Positions 43,587-51,919 of a stretch of 64,000 bases of DNA are shown piece by piece. The notes beneath the pieces were generated by a model, which had not been told where the DNA came from, searched no databases, and was given only the letters and a program-made list of their open reading frames with translations. Location of the stretch: NCBI RefSeq assembly GCF_007993035.1, contig NZ_VOOS01000006.1:124001-188000 (forward strand), in the 5' to 3' direction. The translations under genes were made by a program, and so were the position numbers. Source of the stretch: Vicingus serpentipes (lineage in GTDB: Bacteria; Bacteroidota; Bacteroidia; Flavobacteriales_E; Vicingaceae). How positions within the stretch are numbered: position 1 is the first letter of the stretch; the number at the start of each line of letters is the position of its first letter.

Positions 43587-45122
43587 TCAAAGTATTTTTT
43601 TTGGGACAATGAATCTAGTCCTTGCATTTATTCGCTTCATAATGCCAGCTGCAGAGTCTGGATTAAATGTTAAGGTAGATTTCCAGGCATTTTCTGGTTT
43701 CGTTTCTTCTTCCATTATTTTATGAAGGTTTTTAGCAATTTTTGAAGAGTACATGATAGTAGCGCATTCTGTATTTAAATTTGCACTTCTAGGGTCTAAG
43801 TTAAAAGTTCCTATTACCGCTATTTCTTGATCTATAACCATTGATTTTGCATGTAATCCAAATACTGGAGTATAATTTAATTTTTCCTGTAATGCACCAG
43901 TCATAACTTTATATCTTACTTCTGCGTTTGGTTTAAATTCATATATTTCTATTCCTAATTTCAATAATAATTTTCTATCTCGCTGATATCCATTAAATGC
44001 TTCTAAATTATCTGTTGAGGCTAAGCTGTTTGTTAGAATTTTTACTTTAACACCTCTTTTAATAGCATCAGAAAATAGATTTTGTCCAAGTTCAGTAGTA
44101 ATTAAATAAGGTGATTGGATATTGATGGAAGAAGTTGCATTTTTCACTAAATTGATTAATGCATCTGTACATATACCCCCACCTTTTAATCCTTTTGAAC
44201 CATCGTTTTTGCCAGGTTCATCAGTAACAAAAGTAATGCTGTCCAGCCAAATAAGTTCTCCTGTATTTTGAATTTTTTCAAATGCCTTTGGAATATTTTT
44301 AATATTATCTCTTATTTGAGGCCAGAAATTTTCGGGATTGCAAGCGTAATTGTGTAAATTATTATATCGAGTTTGTATTGTATGATGGCTATTTTTTGGT
44401 TTAACTATTCTATTTATGTCAACACTTAGAGGATTGTCCCAAAAATTATCAAATGAATTTTTAACCTGATTTGATATACCTCCTATAAGTAAAACATCCC
44501 TATCTCTAAAGTTGTATTCATGATCATAATCAAAGTATTCGTCAGCAATATTCCTTCCACCAGTTATTACAACTTTTCCATCAACAGTAAATGTTTTATT
44601 GTGCATTCTTTGGTTAAATCCTCTAAAATCAGTAATTAAAGAACCTATTCTTTGAGCTATGTTCTTTCCAAGATTAGCATTTGGATTATATACTTTAATT
44701 GATAAGTTTGGATGAGCATCTAACGTTAATAGAGCGTCAGCATCACTTTCTATCAATAAATCATCAACAAGTAACCTAACCTTAACACCACGTTCTGCTG
44801 CTCTCAATAAATAATCACAAGCTATTAATCCTACATTATCAGCTGAAAAAATAAAATATTGAACATCGATAGTTTTTTCCGCATATTCTGATAACCAAGC
44901 TCTAGAAATCATTGAAATATCTCCTTCTTCTAAAACATAAACTCCTGTTTTATCTTTCATTATACTTTTAAATGGAAGCAATTGTTCTGATAGAGTTGTA
45001 ACTGTGTCTCGATGTATTGAATTGCAAAAATCTTGCTCAAAAATTACGTTCTGATGGGTTGAATTGCAATTCACTAAGAAAAACAATAAGCCTGTAAACA
45101 ATAAAGTAGTTATTTTTTTCAA
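43587..45122 (-). CDS. Phospholipase D-family lipoprotein (ClsC/cardiolipin synthase-like)
   Basis: The 511-residue product has a lipoprotein-type signal (TGLLFFLVNC-NSTHQ) and two HKD motifs: 'MHNKTFTVDGKVVITGGRNIADEYF' near 193-217 and 'LHAKSMVIDQEIAVIGTFNLDPRSANLNTE' near 425-454. The pair forms the phosphatidyltransferase site of the PLD superfamily, and length and pattern resemble the YmdC/ClsC cardiolipin synthases. A phospholipase or phosphatidyl transfer role at the outer face is likely. It overlaps the rnr stop by 4 bases. Confidence 0.87.
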   Translation of the reverse strand: MKKITTLLFTGLLFFLVNCNSTHQNVIFEQDFCNSIHRDTVTTLSEQLLPFKSIMKDKTGVYVLEEGDISMISRAWLSEYAEKTIDVQYFIFSADNVGLIACDYLLRAAERGVKVRLLVDDLLIESDADALLTLDAHPNLSIKVYNPNANLGKNIAQRIGSLITDFRGFNQRMHNKTFTVDGKVVITGGRNIADEYFDYDHEYNFRDRDVLLIGGISNQVKNSFDNFWDNPLSVDINRIVKPKNSHHTIQTRYNNLHNYACNPENFWPQIRDNIKNIPKAFEKIQNTGELIWLDSITFVTDEPGKNDGSKGLKGGGICTDALINLVKNATSSINIQSPYLITTELGQNLFSDAIKRGVKVKILTNSLASTDNLEAFNGYQRDRKLLLKLGIEIYEFKPNAEVRYKVMTGALQEKLNYTPVFGLHAKSMVIDQEIAVIGTFNLDPRSANLNTECATIMYSSKIAKNLHKIMEEETKPENAWKSTLTFNPDSAAGIMKRINARTRFIVPKKIL

Positions 45123-47260
45123 TCCTCTATAATTAAATTAAAGTCTAATTGTTTTTTGAGTAAATCTGCACGCATTATTCTAATATTTACTCCATCTCCC
45201 ATTCTAAATACATTACCAGAACTTCTGCCTACAGCAGCATAATTTTCAGGATCAAAAGTATAGTAGTCATAATCTATATCACGCATTTTAACCATTCCTT
45301 CACACAATCCATTCATTATTTCCACATAAATTCCCCACTCACTTACTCCCGATATAATACCTTCAAACTCTTCACCAATTTTATCTTGTAAAAATTGTAC
45401 TTGTTTATATTTGATAGATGCTCTTTCTGCTTCGGTAGACAGCATTTCCATTTCTGATGAATGTTTACATTGTGCTTCAACTTCTTTTTGGTTCGCTGAA
45501 GTTCCACCGTCTAAATAATGCTGCAATAATCGGTGCACCATCACATCAGGATAACGACGAATAGGAGATGTGAAATGTGAGTAATATTCAAACCCTAAGC
45601 CATAATGGCCAATGTTGTTTGATGAGTAAACAGCTTTTGCCATTGTTCGAATGGCTAATTGTTCAATTAGGTTTTCTTCATTTTTACCTTGCACGTCAGA
45701 AATTAACTTGTTGATAGATCCTGACATTCCAGATTCTGTTACTTTAAAGTCGTACCCAAACTTTTTAACGAAATTGGCAAGGGTTAATAATTTTTCTTGA
45801 TTTGGTTCGTCGTGTATTCTGTATACAAAAGTTTTAACTTCTTTTTTCTTTTCAGGTTTACCAATAAATTCAGCCACTTTTTTGTTGGCTAAAAGCATAA
45901 ACTCTTCAATTAATTTATTAGAATCTTTACTTTCTTTAAAGTAAACTCCAGTTGGGTTTCCTTCATTATCTAAATTGAATTTCACTTCAATTCTATCAAA
46001 AGCAATTGAACCATGTTTAAAACGTTCTTTTCTTAGTTTTTTGGCCAATCTGTCTAGAGTTAATACTTCTTCTGCAAAATCACCTTCGCTAGTTTCAATT
46101 CTTGCTTGAGCTTCTTCGTAAGTAAATCTCCTGTCAGAGAAAATAACAGTTCTTCCAAACCATTCGTTTACCAATTTAGCATCTTCCGTTAATTCAAATA
46201 CAGCCGAAAAACAGAGCTTTGTTTCTTGCGGTCTTAATGAACAAGCTTGGTTTGATAATACTTCAGGTAGCATTGGCACAACTCTGTCTACTAAGTAAAC
46301 AGAAGTAGCTCTGCTAAAAGCTTCTTTATCTAAATCAGTTCCAGGTTTTACATAATGAGAAACATCTGCAATATGAACTCCTACTTCCCAATTCCCGTTT
46401 GGTAATTTTTTTAAAGATAAGGCATCATCAAAATCTTTAGCATCTTCAGGGTCAATAGTTATCGTAGTTGTAGCTCTAAAATCTCTACGGTTTTTTATCT
46501 CTTTAACTGATATTTCAAGATCTAAATTTTTAGCATCTTGTTCAACTTTTTCTGGAAATTTATAAGGTAATCCAAATTCAGCCAATATTGCATGCATTTC
46601 AGTATCATTCTCACCTGGTCTTCCAAGCACTTCAACAATAGTTCCGTAAGGACTATTTCTGTTTTTTGGCCACTCGGTTATTTTGGCAATTACTTTGTCG
46701 CCATTATTAGCCCCTTTCAATTTATCATTACCAATAAAAATATCTACAGGCATTCTTTGGTCGCTAACTATAACGAACGAAAAGTTTTTCGATTTTTCAA
46801 GTATTCCAACGAATTCCGTTTTGTTACGTTCAATTACTTCTACAATTTCGCCCTCTAATTTTGAGCTGTTCTTCTTTGAAAACACATTTACTTGAACCAA
46901 GTCTTTGTGAAGTGCTGTATTAGTATTTTTTGCTGAAATGTAAATGTCGTTATCGTTATCTTCAACAATAACATAAGCAGACCCCCTGCTAGTCATGTCA
47001 ACTACTCCTTCAACAAACGATTTAGAGTTTTTTAGTTTAAATGTGCCTCTTTTTGTTTCTTTTAATTTGCCTTGATCGGCTAATTCTTCTAATATTATAT
47101 TAACTAATTTCTTGTTTGAAATATCCTTAAAACCAAAGGCTGTACTTAGTTGTTTGTAGTTAAATGATTTTGTTGGGTTTTTATCAAAAACCGTAATAAT
47201 TTGTTGTATTAAATTTGTTTTAAAGCCTCCCTTTGGGCTTCGCGAGTTCTTTTTTGTCAT
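45119..47260 (-). CDS. rnr: Ribonuclease R
   Basis: The 713-residue exoribonuclease has an N-terminal helix-turn-helix, two cold-shock domains, the RNB catalytic domain with 'TTITIDPEDAKDFDDALSL' (catalytic Asp cluster near 264-282) and 'HYGLGFEYYSHFTSPIRRYPDVMVHRLL', and a C-terminal S1 domain ('GEEFEGIISGVSEWGIYVEI'). It degrades structured RNA 3' to 5'. It starts the minus-strand run with the phospholipase D gene, overlapping it by 4 bases. Length is typical for Bacteroidota RNase R. Confidence 0.96.
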   Translation of the reverse strand: MTKKNSRSPKGGFKTNLIQQIITVFDKNPTKSFNYKQLSTAFGFKDISNKKLVNIILEELADQGKLKETKRGTFKLKNSKSFVEGVVDMTSRGSAYVIVEDNDNDIYISAKNTNTALHKDLVQVNVFSKKNSSKLEGEIVEVIERNKTEFVGILEKSKNFSFVIVSDQRMPVDIFIGNDKLKGANNGDKVIAKITEWPKNRNSPYGTIVEVLGRPGENDTEMHAILAEFGLPYKFPEKVEQDAKNLDLEISVKEIKNRRDFRATTTITIDPEDAKDFDDALSLKKLPNGNWEVGVHIADVSHYVKPGTDLDKEAFSRATSVYLVDRVVPMLPEVLSNQACSLRPQETKLCFSAVFELTEDAKLVNEWFGRTVIFSDRRFTYEEAQARIETSEGDFAEEVLTLDRLAKKLRKERFKHGSIAFDRIEVKFNLDNEGNPTGVYFKESKDSNKLIEEFMLLANKKVAEFIGKPEKKKEVKTFVYRIHDEPNQEKLLTLANFVKKFGYDFKVTESGMSGSINKLISDVQGKNEENLIEQLAIRTMAKAVYSSNNIGHYGLGFEYYSHFTSPIRRYPDVMVHRLLQHYLDGGTSANQKEVEAQCKHSSEMEMLSTEAERASIKYKQVQFLQDKIGEEFEGIISGVSEWGIYVEIMNGLCEGMVKMRDIDYDYYTFDPENYAAVGRSSGNVFRMGDGVNIRIMRADLLKKQLDFNLIIED

Positions 47261-47333
47261 ATATCTAAAGTAAGTATAAAAAGATTGTGAAAAGTTAATT
47301 CGATGTTAATCTTTTTAATAACCCATTGTTCAA

Positions 47334-47789
47334 TTAAGGTCGTTCAGATAGCTTTTTGTAAAGTTCTTTAAAAAGCTTTTCTATTGGTTCTGGAGGGTTA
47401 AAGTTTGGTGCTCCCCAAGTAATTTTATTTTTTGAGGATTCTTTTTCTCTAATTTCGATGTATTTTGAGATGTTACCGGGTTGATTTATTTCTTCATATT
47501 CGAGACCTAATTCTGTTATTTGATTAACAAAATATTCAAGATCAGCTGGAGCTAAGTCTTTGTAATAAACATCTCTATCATAAACAAAATCGCGTTTATA
47601 CACTTTTCCGTCATCACTAAAAGAAAATTCTGTATAGTCGCCAGTAAAACCACCACCTTGGCCTACACAATAGCGTTTAACAATTGGAGCTGCTTCTGGT
47701 AGCGATGCGCAAGCATTAAAAACAATTATTAAAGCAACACTAGAAAATAATTGTACTGTTTTTTTATGGAATAAGTTAAAGTTGTTCAT
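47334..47789 (-). CDS. Hypothetical lipoprotein
   Basis: The 151-residue protein has a signal peptide with a lipobox (LIIVFNAC-ASLPEAAP). The mature part has strand-rich segments ('GDYTEFSFSDDGKVYKRDFVYDRDVYYKDLAPADLEYFVNQITELGLEYEEINQPG', 'YIEIREKES') that look like a small outer-membrane-linked beta domain. I do not recognise a named family. It stands alone between rnr and a TonB-like gene. Confidence 0.8.
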   Translation of the reverse strand: MNNFNLFHKKTVQLFSSVALIIVFNACASLPEAAPIVKRYCVGQGGGFTGDYTEFSFSDDGKVYKRDFVYDRDVYYKDLAPADLEYFVNQITELGLEYEEINQPGNISKYIEIREKESSKNKITWGAPNFNPPEPIEKLFKELYKKLSERP

Positions 47790-47889
47790 CTAAATACTAA
47801 AGTAGCTATTTTTTAAGTTATTAGTTATATACTCATCTAAATTTAAACAATATGGCTCTTTTTACTTACTAACTTTAAAACTAATAAGT

Positions 47890-48561
47890 ATGAAAAATTC
47901 AAAGAGTCAAAAATCGTCTCTCGAAAAAATGAGAGGTATTTTTTTTCAATCAGGATTAATTGTAGCGTGTGGTTTAACACTTGTAGCATTTGAATGGACA
48001 ACACCAGTAATAATTAGTGAATTACCTAGGCCTGACATTGTAATTGAAGGAGATTTTGATTTACCACCTATAACCTATAGGGAAATTGAAAAGCCAAAAG
48101 TTAAACATGATTTTGTAAAGAAAAATCCTACTATAATTAAAATCGTTAAAGAGCCCTTTGTTGAGCCAATTGCAGAACCAGACCCTGAGCCATTAGTTTT
48201 TGAACTAACAATGATGACGATTGAGGAGTCTGTTGAGGAGCCAGATTTACCAAGTATTGGAGCCGATCATATGCCTGAGTTTAAAGGCGGAGATGTAGGA
48301 ATTTTCAAATATTTAAAGAGTAATTTGGAGTATCCAATTTTGGCTAAAGAAACTGGAATACAAGGAACAGTTCATCTTAAATTTGTTATTGGTAAAACTG
48401 GAAAAATTAGAAATATTGAAATACTTAAAGGTGTAAATAAATTATTAGATGATGAAGCAATAAGAGTTGTTAAATCTATGCCAGACTGGAAACCTGGAAC
48501 TCAACATGGAAGACCCGTTAGCGTTTATTATACTCTACCAATTAAATTTACTTTAATGTAA
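47890..48561 (+). CDS. TonB-family energy transducer
   Basis: The 223-residue protein has an N-terminal membrane helix (SGLIVACGLTLVAFEWTTPV, about 22-41), a Pro/Glu-rich spacer ('EPFVEPIAEPDPEPLVFE') and a C-terminal TonB domain: 'VGIFKYLKSNLEYPILAKETGIQGTVHLKFVIGKTGKIRNIEILKGV ... WKPGTQHGRPVSVYYTLPIKFTL'. It passes energy from an ExbB-ExbD motor to outer-membrane receptors, but no receptor or ExbBD lies nearby. It is followed by a strong terminator. Confidence 0.93.
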   Translation: MKNSKSQKSSLEKMRGIFFQSGLIVACGLTLVAFEWTTPVIISELPRPDIVIEGDFDLPPITYREIEKPKVKHDFVKKNPTIIKIVKEPFVEPIAEPDPEPLVFELTMMTIEESVEEPDLPSIGADHMPEFKGGDVGIFKYLKSNLEYPILAKETGIQGTVHLKFVIGKTGKIRNIEILKGVNKLLDDEAIRVVKSMPDWKPGTQHGRPVSVYYTLPIKFTLM

Positions 48562-48563
48562 TA

Positions 48564-48597
48564 AAAAGAGTCCCAATTTATTGGGACTCTTTTTTAA
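48564..48597 (+). terminator. Intrinsic terminator after the TonB-like gene
   Basis: AAGAGTCCCAA (48566-48576) pairs with TTGGGACTCTT (48581-48591), followed by a T-run. Confidence 0.92.
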
Positions 48598-48606
48598 AAG
48601 AAGTTA

Positions 48607-48636
48607 TTGTATTTTTAATAGAATTTTATACTTTTA
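48607..48636 (+). promoter_or_regulatory. Putative promoter of the 58-residue membrane gene
   Basis: TTG at 48607-48609 lies 19 bases upstream of TACTTTTA (48629-48636), which matches TAnnTTTG except for the last base. The gene's ATG is 28 bases further. Confidence 0.55.
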
Positions 48637-48663
48637 CACTTATAACAACAAAAACTAAAAGTT

Positions 48664-48840
48664 ATGGTATCATTCGGATTTGTATTATTCTTTATTTTCT
48701 TATTTATGGCAATGTGGTGTTTACTTTTCTTATTTACTATTGTTGTTCCTGGTTCAATTCAATTGGCAATTCTTAGCAAAGTAGCTCCAAAACTTTTAGA
48801 TAAGTTAGCTGGAGACGTTATGGATAATCAAGAGGATTAA
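48664..48840 (+). CDS. Small membrane protein of unknown function (58 residues)
   Basis: The frame from ATG at 48664 to TAA at 48840 gives a 58-residue protein with one or two strongly hydrophobic helices (MVSFGFVLFFIFLFMAMWCL, then LFTIVVPGSIQLAIL) and a short acidic end (GDVMDNQED). It is read as real because it has its own promoter, is set off from the preceding gene by a terminator, and ends just before the convergent arsC. No family is recognised. Confidence 0.65.
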   Translation: MVSFGFVLFFIFLFMAMWCLLFLFTIVVPGSIQLAILSKVAPKLLDKLAGDVMDNQED

Positions 48841-48845
48841 TTTTT

Positions 48846-49184
48846 TTATAAGAATTCATTTACATTTTCAGGCGGTCTTCCTAAAACTGCTTTATTTCCT
48901 TTTATAATAATTGGTCTTTCGATTAGCTTCGGATTTTCAATCATTATCTTAATCCATTCGTCATTGCTAAAGGTTTTCCCTTTGTAATTTTGTTTAAAGA
49001 TGTCTTCACCTTTTCTTAAGATATCTTCTGCATTCATACCTAATTTAATTAAAATAGCTGCAAGCTCATCTTGGGTAGGCACTTCGTTTAAATATTCAAT
49101 TATTTCAACTTCGGCACCAGCATCTTTTATTATTTGTAAAGTCTGACGACTTTTACTGCATCTTGGATTATGGTAAATTTTCAT
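48846..49184 (-). CDS. arsC: ArsC-family arsenate reductase (glutaredoxin-dependent type)
   Basis: The 112-residue protein has the catalytic Cys in 'HNPRCSKSRQTL' (Cys9), and the conserved Arg region 'ERPIIIKGNKAVLGRPPE' near 92-109. This is the ArsC/Spx-type thioredoxin-fold family; those in Bacteroidota are often named arsenate reductase, but a housekeeping redox role is possible, since no arsenite pump or arsR of the arsenic type lies beside it. It is 11 bases after prfB. Confidence 0.9.
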   Translation of the reverse strand: MKIYHNPRCSKSRQTLQIIKDAGAEVEIIEYLNEVPTQDELAAILIKLGMNAEDILRKGEDIFKQNYKGKTFSNDEWIKIMIENPKLIERPIIIKGNKAVLGRPPENVNEFL

Positions 49185-49195
49185 TTTTTTTTCAT

Positions 49196-50273
49196 TTAAA
49201 ATTCCATTAGATAAGCTTTTAAAAAGCCATCTAAATCTCCATTTAAAACTTTATCTGTATCGTTAACTGTATAGTTTGTTCTATGGTCTTTAACTCTTCT
49301 GTCGTCAAGCACATAGCTTCTAATTTGAGAGCCCCATTCAATTTTCTTTTTATCTGCCTCAATTTCAGAACGAGCTTCAAGTCTTTTTCTTAATTCAATT
49401 TCATACAATTGAGATTTAAGTAATTGCATGGCTTTTTCCTTGTTTCCTAATTGCGAACGTGTTTCTGTGTTTTCAATCACAATTCCAGAAGGGGCATGAT
49501 GAAGTCGAACACCAGTTTCTACTTTATTCACATTTTGTCCACCTGCACCACCACTTCTAAAGGTGTCCCATTTAATATCTGCCGGGTTGATATTAATATC
49601 AATCGTATCATCAACTAAAGGATAAACGTAAACTGAAGAAAAAGAAGTCATTCTTTTTCCTTGAGAATTAAAAGGGCTTACACGAACTAAACGATGAACG
49701 CCATTTTCTCCTTTAAGGTAGCCAAAAGCAAACTCTCCTTCAATTTCAATAGTAGCTGTTTTAATTCCAGCAACATCACCATCTTGATAATCTAATAATT
49801 TAATTTTATAGCCATTTTTCTCAGCCCACATATTATACATTCTGTATAACATTGAAGACCAGTCACAGCTCTCAGTTCCTCCAGCTCCAGCAGTAATTTG
49901 AAGAACAGCGCTTAAGCTGTCTTCTTCGGCGCTAAGCATATTTTTAAACTCTAAGTCTTCAACTTTTTCTATAGCTTTAGCATATTGCTGATCCATTTCC
50001 TCTTCACTAACATCTCCTTCTTTATAGAAATCGAATAGTACTTCTAAATCGTCAATTATAGCGGCTACAGAAGCAAATCCTTCGGTCCAAACTTTTATGT
50101 TTCGAACTACTTTAAGTTGTTTTTCTGCTTCTTTAGGATTTTCCCAAAAATCGGGGTCTTGAGTTTTTTGTTCTTCTTCTTCTAGTTGAATTAATTTATT
50201 ATCCACGTCAAAGGTACCCCCTCAACGCAGCCAGGCGATCAACTAAATCTTTTATTTGTTCTTGTGTAGTCAT
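49196..50273 (-). CDS. prfB: Peptide chain release factor 2, with programmed +1 frameshift
   Basis: The main frame (50206 down to 49196) is release factor 2: SPF in 'VSPFNSQGKR' reads UGA/UAA and GGQ in 'GGAGGQNVNKVETGV' promotes hydrolysis. The true start is the ATG at 50273. A 21-codon leader (MTTQEQIKDLVDRLAALRGYL) runs to an in-frame UGA at 50210-50208. The context AGG GGG TAC CTT TGA C has the Shine-Dalgarno-like AGGGGG, the slippery CTT and the stop followed by C. Skipping the T at 50210 continues as GAC GTG GAT AAT. The full product would be about 358 residues, the usual RF2 size. RF2 level thus self-regulates through termination at its own UGA. Confidence 0.95.
50207..50222 (-). promoter_or_regulatory. 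prfB programmed frameshift site
   Basis: On the minus strand AGGGGG (50222-50217) is followed by TAC, then CTT TGA C (50213-50207). This matches the E. coli prfB recoding site apart from TAC in place of TAT. High RF2 causes termination at UGA; low RF2 allows the +1 shift. Confidence 0.93.
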
Positions 50274-50351
50274 AGTGCAAAACTAATGTTTCAACACTTA
50301 ATAAGTAATATTTAAATGAATATTTTTGCTGTAAATAGTTAAAACTATAAA

Positions 50352-50900
50352 ATGAAGATTTATACAAAAACAGGAGATAAAGGTCAAACATCATTGTTTG
50401 GAGGGAAAAGAGTACCTAAACACCATAATAGAATAGAAGCTTATGGTACCGTAGATGAATTAAATTCATACATAGGGCTTATTCGTGATCAAGAAATTGA
50501 TAAGCAAACTTTTGATGTTTTAATTGAAATACAAGATAGGTTATTTACATTGGGATCAATTTTAGCTACCGAACCGGGAAATAATAAAGTAAAAGTGCCT
50601 CAATTAAAAGAAAGTGATATTGAATTTTTAGAAAATGAAATCGACAAAATGAATGAGACTTTACCAGAAATGCGTTCGTTTGTTTTACCTGGTGGACATA
50701 CAACGGTTTCTTATTGTCATATTTCACGATGCGTTTGCAGAAGAGCTGAGCGATTAGTTATTCTTTTGTCAGAAGAAGAGGAAGTAAATGAGTTAGTGTT
50801 TAAGTATTTAAATCGATTGTCTGATTATTTGTTTGTGTTGTCAAGAAAAATAACACAAGATTTAGGTGCAAATGAGATTCCTTGGGTAGCTAGAATGTAA
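50352..50900 (+). CDS. Cob(I)yrinic acid a,c-diamide adenosyltransferase (PduO type)
   Basis: The 182-residue helical protein has the PduO-type ATP motif 'YTKTGDKGQTSLFGGKRVPKHHNRIEAYGTVDELNSYIG' at the N-terminus and 'HISRCVCRRAERLVI' and 'YLNRLSDYLFVLSRKI' near the C-terminus. It attaches the adenosyl group to cobalamin. No other B12 genes are adjacent, so it probably serves salvage of imported cobamide. Its start is 79 bases from the divergent prfB start. Confidence 0.94.
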   Translation: MKIYTKTGDKGQTSLFGGKRVPKHHNRIEAYGTVDELNSYIGLIRDQEIDKQTFDVLIEIQDRLFTLGSILATEPGNNKVKVPQLKESDIEFLENEIDKMNETLPEMRSFVLPGGHTTVSYCHISRCVCRRAERLVILLSEEEEVNELVFKYLNRLSDYLFVLSRKITQDLGANEIPWVARM

Positions 50901-50944
50901 TGATAATGAGGGAGAAAGAGTTGTTAACAAGTGTTCATTTTTTT

Positions 50945-50977
50945 TTGTTGTGTATCTAAACAAAAAATATATTTTTG
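50945..50977 (+). promoter_or_regulatory. Promoter of the DUF2795 gene
   Basis: TTG occurs at 50945-50947 and again at 50948-50950; the second lies 19 bases upstream of TATTTTTG (50970-50977), an exact TAnnTTTG. This is the best-formed Bacteroidota promoter in the window. The ATG follows about 62 bases later. Confidence 0.75.
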
Positions 50978-51039
50978 CGTAAATCTAAAAACTCGGATAA
51001 AGAGAGTATTAAGGTATTAATTTAATAAAATAATTAACT

Positions 51040-51261
51040 ATGTATTGGACATTAGAATTAGCATCTCACTTAGAAGACGCTCCTTGGCCGGCAACAAAAG
51101 ACGAGCTTATTGATTTTGCAATTAGAACAGGATCACCACTTGAGGTTGTAGAAAATTTACAAGAATTAGAAGATGAGGGTGAAACGTTTGACACGATTGA
51201 AGAAATTTGGCCTGATTATCCAACCAAAGATGATTTCTTTTTTAATGAAGATGAATATTAA
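51040..51261 (+). CDS. DUF2795 family small acidic protein
   Basis: The 73-residue protein begins MYWTLELASHLEDAPWPATKDELIDFAIRTGSPLEVVENLQELEDEGE and ends in an acidic 'PTKDDFFFNEDEY'. It matches the DUF2795 proteins that are single-copy and highly expressed in many Bacteroidota; their function is unknown. A well-formed promoter, a 62-base leader and a strong terminator mark it as a monocistronic, probably well-expressed gene. No signal or membrane segment is seen. Confidence 0.9.
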   Translation: MYWTLELASHLEDAPWPATKDELIDFAIRTGSPLEVVENLQELEDEGETFDTIEEIWPDYPTKDDFFFNEDEY

Positions 51262-51278
51262 ATAGCATTTTTATAACT

Positions 51279-51311
51279 AAAGCCGTTGCTAAAAAGTAAC
51301 GGCTTTTTTTT
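51279..51311 (+). terminator. Intrinsic terminator after the DUF2795 gene
   Basis: AAAGCCGTT (51279-51287) pairs with AACGGCTTT (51298-51306), followed by a T-run; the convergent minus-strand gene ends 3 bases further. Confidence 0.9.
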
Positions 51312-51313
51312 GC

Positions 51314-51919
51314 TTAAAAATAAATAGCAATCACTTGACATCCAAATCCAAGAAAGAAGCCAGCAATAAGCTGTAATGGGGTGTGGGCGTTTAATATTAA
51401 TCGAGAACTAGCAATTAGACCTGACACAAAAATTGAAAGTATTACATAAGAAATTAAATCTACTTCTAGTAATATAGATGTAGATATTAATGCGCCAAGC
51501 AATCCACCAATACCAGTCATATGAGCACTTACTTTCCACTTTAAATTGATAATAAAAGCGCAGATAACAGATGCAACGCCACCAATCATAAAATCAAATA
51601 CTAGCGGAGGTATAGGTGCTTGTTTGAGCATGTATATTGTAAAAAAATAAAAGGCAATCGTAAAACCATAAGGAAGAATACGTTCCTTTCTTGTTGGCAT
51701 TTCTAAACTAGAAATATATCCTCTGTTTAAAAGTAACAAGGTAATTATTACAGGTACAACAAAGGTGCTCATAGCAACTAAAGTAAGCGCTGCATCTTTT
51801 AATTCTTTTGGTATTGCAAAGTTTATGTAGGAGTTTGAATTGAAAAAAATTAATAAACCTAATGAAGGCATTATTAGTGGTTGGAAACAATAAGAAATAA
51901 TTTTAGCTATTCTCTCCAT
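51314..51919 (-). CDS. PAP2-like membrane protein
   Basis: The 201-residue protein has about six membrane helices. The later motifs of the PAP2 phosphatase fold are visible: 'SAHMTGIGGLLGA' near 131-143 and 'SSRLILNAHTPLQLIAGFFLGF' near 170-191, and the 'RKERILPY' near 77-84 may stand for the first basic motif. It is probably a lipid-phosphate phosphatase-like protein or an inactive relative. It is translationally coupled to rpoN, overlapping by one base. Confidence 0.82.
   Translation of the reverse strand: MERIAKIISYCFQPLIMPSLGLLIFFNSNSYINFAIPKELKDAALTLVAMSTFVVPVIITLLLLNRGYISSLEMPTRKERILPYGFTIAFYFFTIYMLKQAPIPPLVFDFMIGGVASVICAFIINLKWKVSAHMTGIGGLLGALISTSILLEVDLISYVILSIFVSGLIASSRLILNAHTPLQLIAGFFLGFGCQVIAIYF

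Noticed and set aside
50206-50273. prfB seen as truncated, starting at the GTG at 50206
   Set aside because: An upstream ATG, a conserved 21-codon leader and a canonical frameshift site show the gene is intact and recoded.
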